DNA from: Muribaculaceae bacterium
Lineage (GTDB): Bacteria > Bacteroidota > Bacteroidia > Bacteroidales > Muribaculaceae
NCBI GenBank assembly: GCA_023664185.1
Contig: JAMPGA010000004.1
Coordinates: 1-64,000, forward strand
Reading direction: 5' to 3'
DNA length: 64,000 nt
A program made the translations under genes and the position numbers. Positions 61,760-64,000 of this stretch are shown here, piece after piece (position 1 is the stretch's first letter; each line of letters starts with the position of its first letter). The notes under the pieces were generated by a model. That model saw nothing but the letters and a program-made list of their open reading frames with translations, was not told the origin of the DNA and searched no databases.

Positions 61760-62767
61760 ATGACACGCAAACCGGTAGCAGTAATAATATTGAATTGGAA
61801 TGGCGAGAAGCTACTTGAGCGCTTTCTCCCTTCGGTGGTCGAGCATACGTCTGCGGCCATAGCCGATGTGATTGTGGCCGACAACGGGTCAACCGACTCG
61901 TCGGTGGCGCTGCTTGAGCGCGATTTTCCCGGCGTGAGATTGTTGAAATTCGAGGAGAATCTCGGATTTGCCGAGGGATATAACCGCGCCGTGCGCGACA
62001 CGCAGGATGAGTATGACTACACCGTGCTGCTCAACTCCGATGTCAGAGTTGATGATGATTGGCTCACACCGCTTTACGACTTTATGACCACGCATCCCGA
62101 AGTGGGAGCCGTGCAGCCAAAACTACTCTCCGAGGCCGAGCCTACGCGGTTTGAATATGCCGGTGCTTCGGGCGGATTTCTTGATCGACACGGCTACCCC
62201 TATTGCCGCGGTCGCATTTTTGATACTGTCGAAGAAGATTGCGGCCAGTATGACACCCCGGCGAAGGTCCACTGGGCAAGCGGAGCCTGTCTGATGGTGG
62301 ATAACTCGGTGTATATGCGTGCCGGCGGACTGGATGCACGCTTTTTTGCCCACATGGAGGAGATAGACCTGTGCTGGCGCATCAGACTGATGGGTAAAGA
62401 GATATGGGCTATACCCTCGTCGCATGTGTATCATCTGGGTGGAGGGAGTCTGCCGGCTTCAAATCCGCGGAAGACCTATCTGAATTTCCGCAACAATCTG
62501 TTGATGCTCCATAAAAATCTCCCCGACTCGGTGAGAAAGGGAGTGCTCTTCCGCCGTCGGCTGCTCGACACTGTGGCTTGGGCTAAGTTTCTGCTGACAG
62601 GCGACTTCCCTCAGGCCGGAGCCGTGTGGCGCGCACACCGCGATTTTGCCAAAATGCGTTGTCACTACGACCGTCACCCCAACGAAAATCTGCTCGACGT
62701 GGGTGTGAATATTATATTCGATTATTACGCCCGCGCCCGCCACACATGGGATTCTCTTGAAAATTAG
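61760..62767 (+). CDS. Family 2 glycosyltransferase (rhamnosyl-type)
   Basis: 335 residues, no membrane segment. GT2 motifs: VAVIILNWNGEKLLERFLPSV, VIVADNGSTDSSVALLE, GFAEGYNRAV, the DXD-like LLNSDVRVDDDWLTPL, and the acceptor-binding MEEIDLCWRIRLMGKEIW with HLGGGS. It is most like the dTDP-rhamnose transferases of the WbbL group. The exact sugar is an inference. It starts 8 bp after mtaB and ends 3 bp before the inverted-repeat element. Confidence 0.88.
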   Translation: MTRKPVAVIILNWNGEKLLERFLPSVVEHTSAAIADVIVADNGSTDSSVALLERDFPGVRLLKFEENLGFAEGYNRAVRDTQDEYDYTVLLNSDVRVDDDWLTPLYDFMTTHPEVGAVQPKLLSEAEPTRFEYAGASGGFLDRHGYPYCRGRIFDTVEEDCGQYDTPAKVHWASGACLMVDNSVYMRAGGLDARFFAHMEEIDLCWRIRLMGKEIWAIPSSHVYHLGGGSLPASNPRKTYLNFRNNLLMLHKNLPDSVRKGVLFRRRLLDTVAWAKFLLTGDFPQAGAVWRAHRDFAKMRCHYDRHPNENLLDVGVNIIFDYYARARHTWDSLEN

Positions 62768-62770
62768 ATT

Positions 62771-63120
62771 GTGTCTAATAAAGGGTGTTAACGCGTAGGG
62801 TTCATGGTATGAGATGTATTTATAGATGCAGTTTCAGGAGTGTACTGGATGTACATGACTGAAACAAAGCGATAAAGACATCCAGAGCATGAAGTCAAAT
62901 CATTCTTCCTTTCTGCGTTATTCAGCCTCATAAGACTTTTGTGATTTATGAAATATTGTTTTAATGAGTGTGAATTAACGAAAGTTACCTAGGCTCGGCC
63001 ACTCTGTGCCGCTTTTTGTATAACTCTTCGGTCATGTGGCTACGGCCACACTCACTTATCGTTAGACAAAAATCGTCTAAAGATTGGCCGCCCTACGTGT
63101 TAACATCCTTTATTAGACAC
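62771..63120. mobile_element. 350-bp element with 30-bp terminal inverted repeats (MITE-like)
   Basis: Left end 62771-62800 begins GTGTCTAATAAAGGG. Right end 63091-63120 ends TTTATTAGACAC. The two are inverted copies over 30 bp with only two G/A differences. The interior has no credible ORF but includes a nested hairpin at 62831-62865 (GTTTCAG/CTGAAAC outside GTAC/GTAC), a TGTGGC-TACG-GCCACA hairpin near 63045, and TTAGAC/GTCTAA near 63062-63080. No clear target duplication is seen at the borders. Size and termini fit a non-autonomous insertion element between the glycosyltransferase gene and rho. Confidence 0.6.
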
Positions 63121-63190
63121 ACTCTTAACCGTAAATCGGCACAATTTTGCGTATGTTTTGACGCTTCCGTCGAACATTCTGCGAACTTAA

Positions 63191-63222
63191 TTTGTTATTT
63201 TAAATGAAAAGTTGTAACTTTG
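63191..63222 (+). promoter_or_regulatory. rho promoter
   Basis: TTTG (63191-63194), 20-nt spacer, TAACTTTG (63215-63222), a perfect Bacteroidetes consensus. The predicted start near 63229 leaves a leader of about 365 nt before the ATG at 63594. Confidence 0.82.
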
Positions 63223-63228
63223 CGTCAT

Positions 63229-63593
63229 AAAACCAGTGGCCTCATATATCAATGTTTTTAATCCATGAGCCCTGAGTGGCAAAAGTGTCACTTTTTTCTC
63301 CCCTCACTCCCCTCCACGCTATTCTAAGTTTTAGAACATCACGTTTTTTTGAAAGTATCTCCATTTTATTGATTACTGTATTGCGGATTGCTGTCTGCGC
63401 CTCCTCCCCCCGGCCTTCGGTATAAGCAATTTTTATCGGTTATCTTTTTCGTCGATACTATTTTGGCGATCTTGGAACCTTTATTCACTCTCCGACATCA
63501 CTTTCTGAAAAAGGATGATTTAAAACAATCAACTGTTTTTAATAAAAATAGATCTCTTCTCCGCAACCCCCGGATTAGAATTATACATAGATT
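63229..63593 (+). promoter_or_regulatory. Long structured leader of rho
   Basis: The leader has a first imperfect stem GGC(C)TCAT with ATGAGCC (about 63238-63271). An intrinsic terminator-like hairpin follows, AGTGGCA-AAAG-TGTCACT with a T6 run (63275-63297). Next comes a 27-nt stretch without G, rich in C and T (63291-63317), and a second C-rich tract near 63397-63414. C-rich, G-poor RNA is the substrate of Rho, so negative self-control by premature termination is plausible. This is inferred from sequence only. Confidence 0.5.
63275..63297 (+). terminator. Terminator-like hairpin in the rho leader
   Basis: 7-bp stem AGTGGCA/TGTCACT (one G-U pair), 4-nt loop, then TTTTTT. It lies about 50-70 nt after the predicted transcription start. 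Confidence 0.6.
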
Positions 63594-64000
63594 ATGTACA
63601 ATTTAGACGAACTTTCTTCGATGGATGAAGCCGCTATAAAGACAGCGGCCGAATCTGTAGGAATCTCACGTATTGACACAGCCGATCGAGAATCGCTGGT
63701 ATATGAAATTCTGGACAAGCAGGCACGCGACCATGCATCGGCTGCCACTACCAATGTGCCCGACAAGCCAAAGCGTGGGCGCAAAAAGGGCTCGGACCAA
63801 AAAAAGCAATCGCAATCCGAAAAACAGGAATCGGCCGAGACTCCGGCTGCCGAGGCTGAAGCCCAGTCTCAGCCTCAGCCCAAAAAACGTGGCCGCAAAC
63901 CTAAAAACCATAACCCCGAGCCCCAGCTGCCTCTCGAGGCTGCCGAGGGTGAGGATCAGACTGCTGCACCAACCGCCGGCGAAGCTCAGGCTCCCGCCGA
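63594..64000 (+). CDS. rho: Transcription termination factor Rho, N-terminal part (runs off the window)
   Basis: The first 135 codons from the ATG at 63594 are visible. Residues 1-44 (MYNLDELSSMDEAAIKTAAE, then SVGISRIDTADRESLVYEIL) form the Rho_N SAP-like domain. It is followed by a low-complexity insert with basic AT-hook-like repeats (KPKRGRKKG and KKRGRKPKN) and Ala/Glu/Gln-rich segments. Such N-terminal inserts are common in Bacteroidetes Rho and increase RNA binding. The RNA-binding cold-shock domain and ATPase must lie beyond the window end. Confidence 0.86.
   Translation, partial: MYNLDELSSMDEAAIKTAAESVGISRIDTADRESLVYEILDKQARDHASAATTNVPDKPKRGRKKGSDQKKQSQSEKQESAETPAAEAEAQSQPQPKKRGRKPKNHNPEPQLPLEAAEGEDQTAAPTAGEAQAPA

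Noticed and set aside
62801..63090. Possible transposase remnant inside the inverted-repeat element
   Set aside because: I read the frames and found only short, stop-interrupted peptides with no DDE or HUH motif.

Overview
The window is a gene-dense chromosomal segment of a member of the Bacteroidales. A gut lineage such as Muribaculaceae is my best guess, but no 16S gene is present to prove it. The evidence is: many promoters of the Bacteroidetes type (TTTG, 19-20 nt spacer, TAnnTTTG), a secreted protein with a type IX secretion C-terminal domain, paired SusC-like/TonB outer-membrane proteins, a very large LptD, an RNA helicase and PurF of Bacteroidales length, Bacteroidales-only families (DUF4293 and several small hypothetical proteins), and a Rho with a long basic N-terminal insert. 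I see no rRNA, tRNA, CRISPR, prophage or complete insertion sequence. Most of the window is core metabolism and cell-envelope maintenance.

Layout. 1-1,140: a broken C10 peptidase tail, a secreted T9SS-type protein and a 60-bp MITE-like palindrome. 1,200-8,000: htpG, a small secreted protein, topoisomerase III, tpiA, a SPOR protein and folE. 7,948-8,492: an intergenic region with a probable small RNA on the minus strand and a palindrome cluster. 8,493-11,620 (minus): TPR protein, AraC regulator, mltG and a MerR regulator, in two tightly overlapped pairs. 11,720-15,527 (plus): alpha/beta hydrolase, a membrane-anchored MurF-like ligase, a D-Ala-D-Ala ligase and a 59-residue membrane protein. 15,538-20,000: rlmH, nadC, two HAD phosphatases, gpmA and a Nudix hydrolase. 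20,121-24,237 (minus): DUF1015, purA, a Fur-family regulator and holA. 24,341-27,341: an orphan HSDR_N-like nuclease-fold protein and a DUF1846-lrgA-lrgB operon. 27,508-33,379: a large outer-membrane barrel protein, a PurF-type amidotransferase and a secreted protein. 33,321-37,833 (minus): nhaA, nitrilase, acyltransferase, small protein and thrC.

38,003-49,155 is a long plus-strand run: glycosyltransferase, folB, His-rich COG0523 metallochaperone GTPase, ABC-F, M16 peptidase, glucosaminidase lipoprotein, DEAD-box helicase, pyrB, pyrI, flavin reductase and glyA. 49,234-56,636 holds DUF4293, surE, dacB, a small acidic protein with its own promoter inside dacB, rsmI, a coiled-coil lipoprotein and a TonB-dependent receptor. 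56,742-62,767 holds lptD, an Lrp-family regulator, mtaB and a glycosyltransferase. 62,768-64,000 contains a 350-bp element with 30-bp terminal inverted repeats, then the strong promoter, structured leader and first 135 codons of rho.

Functionally the genes cover nucleotide synthesis (purA, purF, pyrBI, folE/folB, glyA), envelope and peptidoglycan work (MurF/Ddl, MltG, DacB, glucosaminidase, SPOR, LptD, TonB proteins, glycosyltransferases) and RNA/translation maintenance (RlmH, RsmI, MtaB, ABC-F, helicase, Rho). The least explained items are the non-coding ones: the candidate sRNA at 7,949-8,240, the terminator-bearing leader before the HAD gene at about 19,830-19,981, the inverted-repeat element at 62,771-63,120 and the rho leader.
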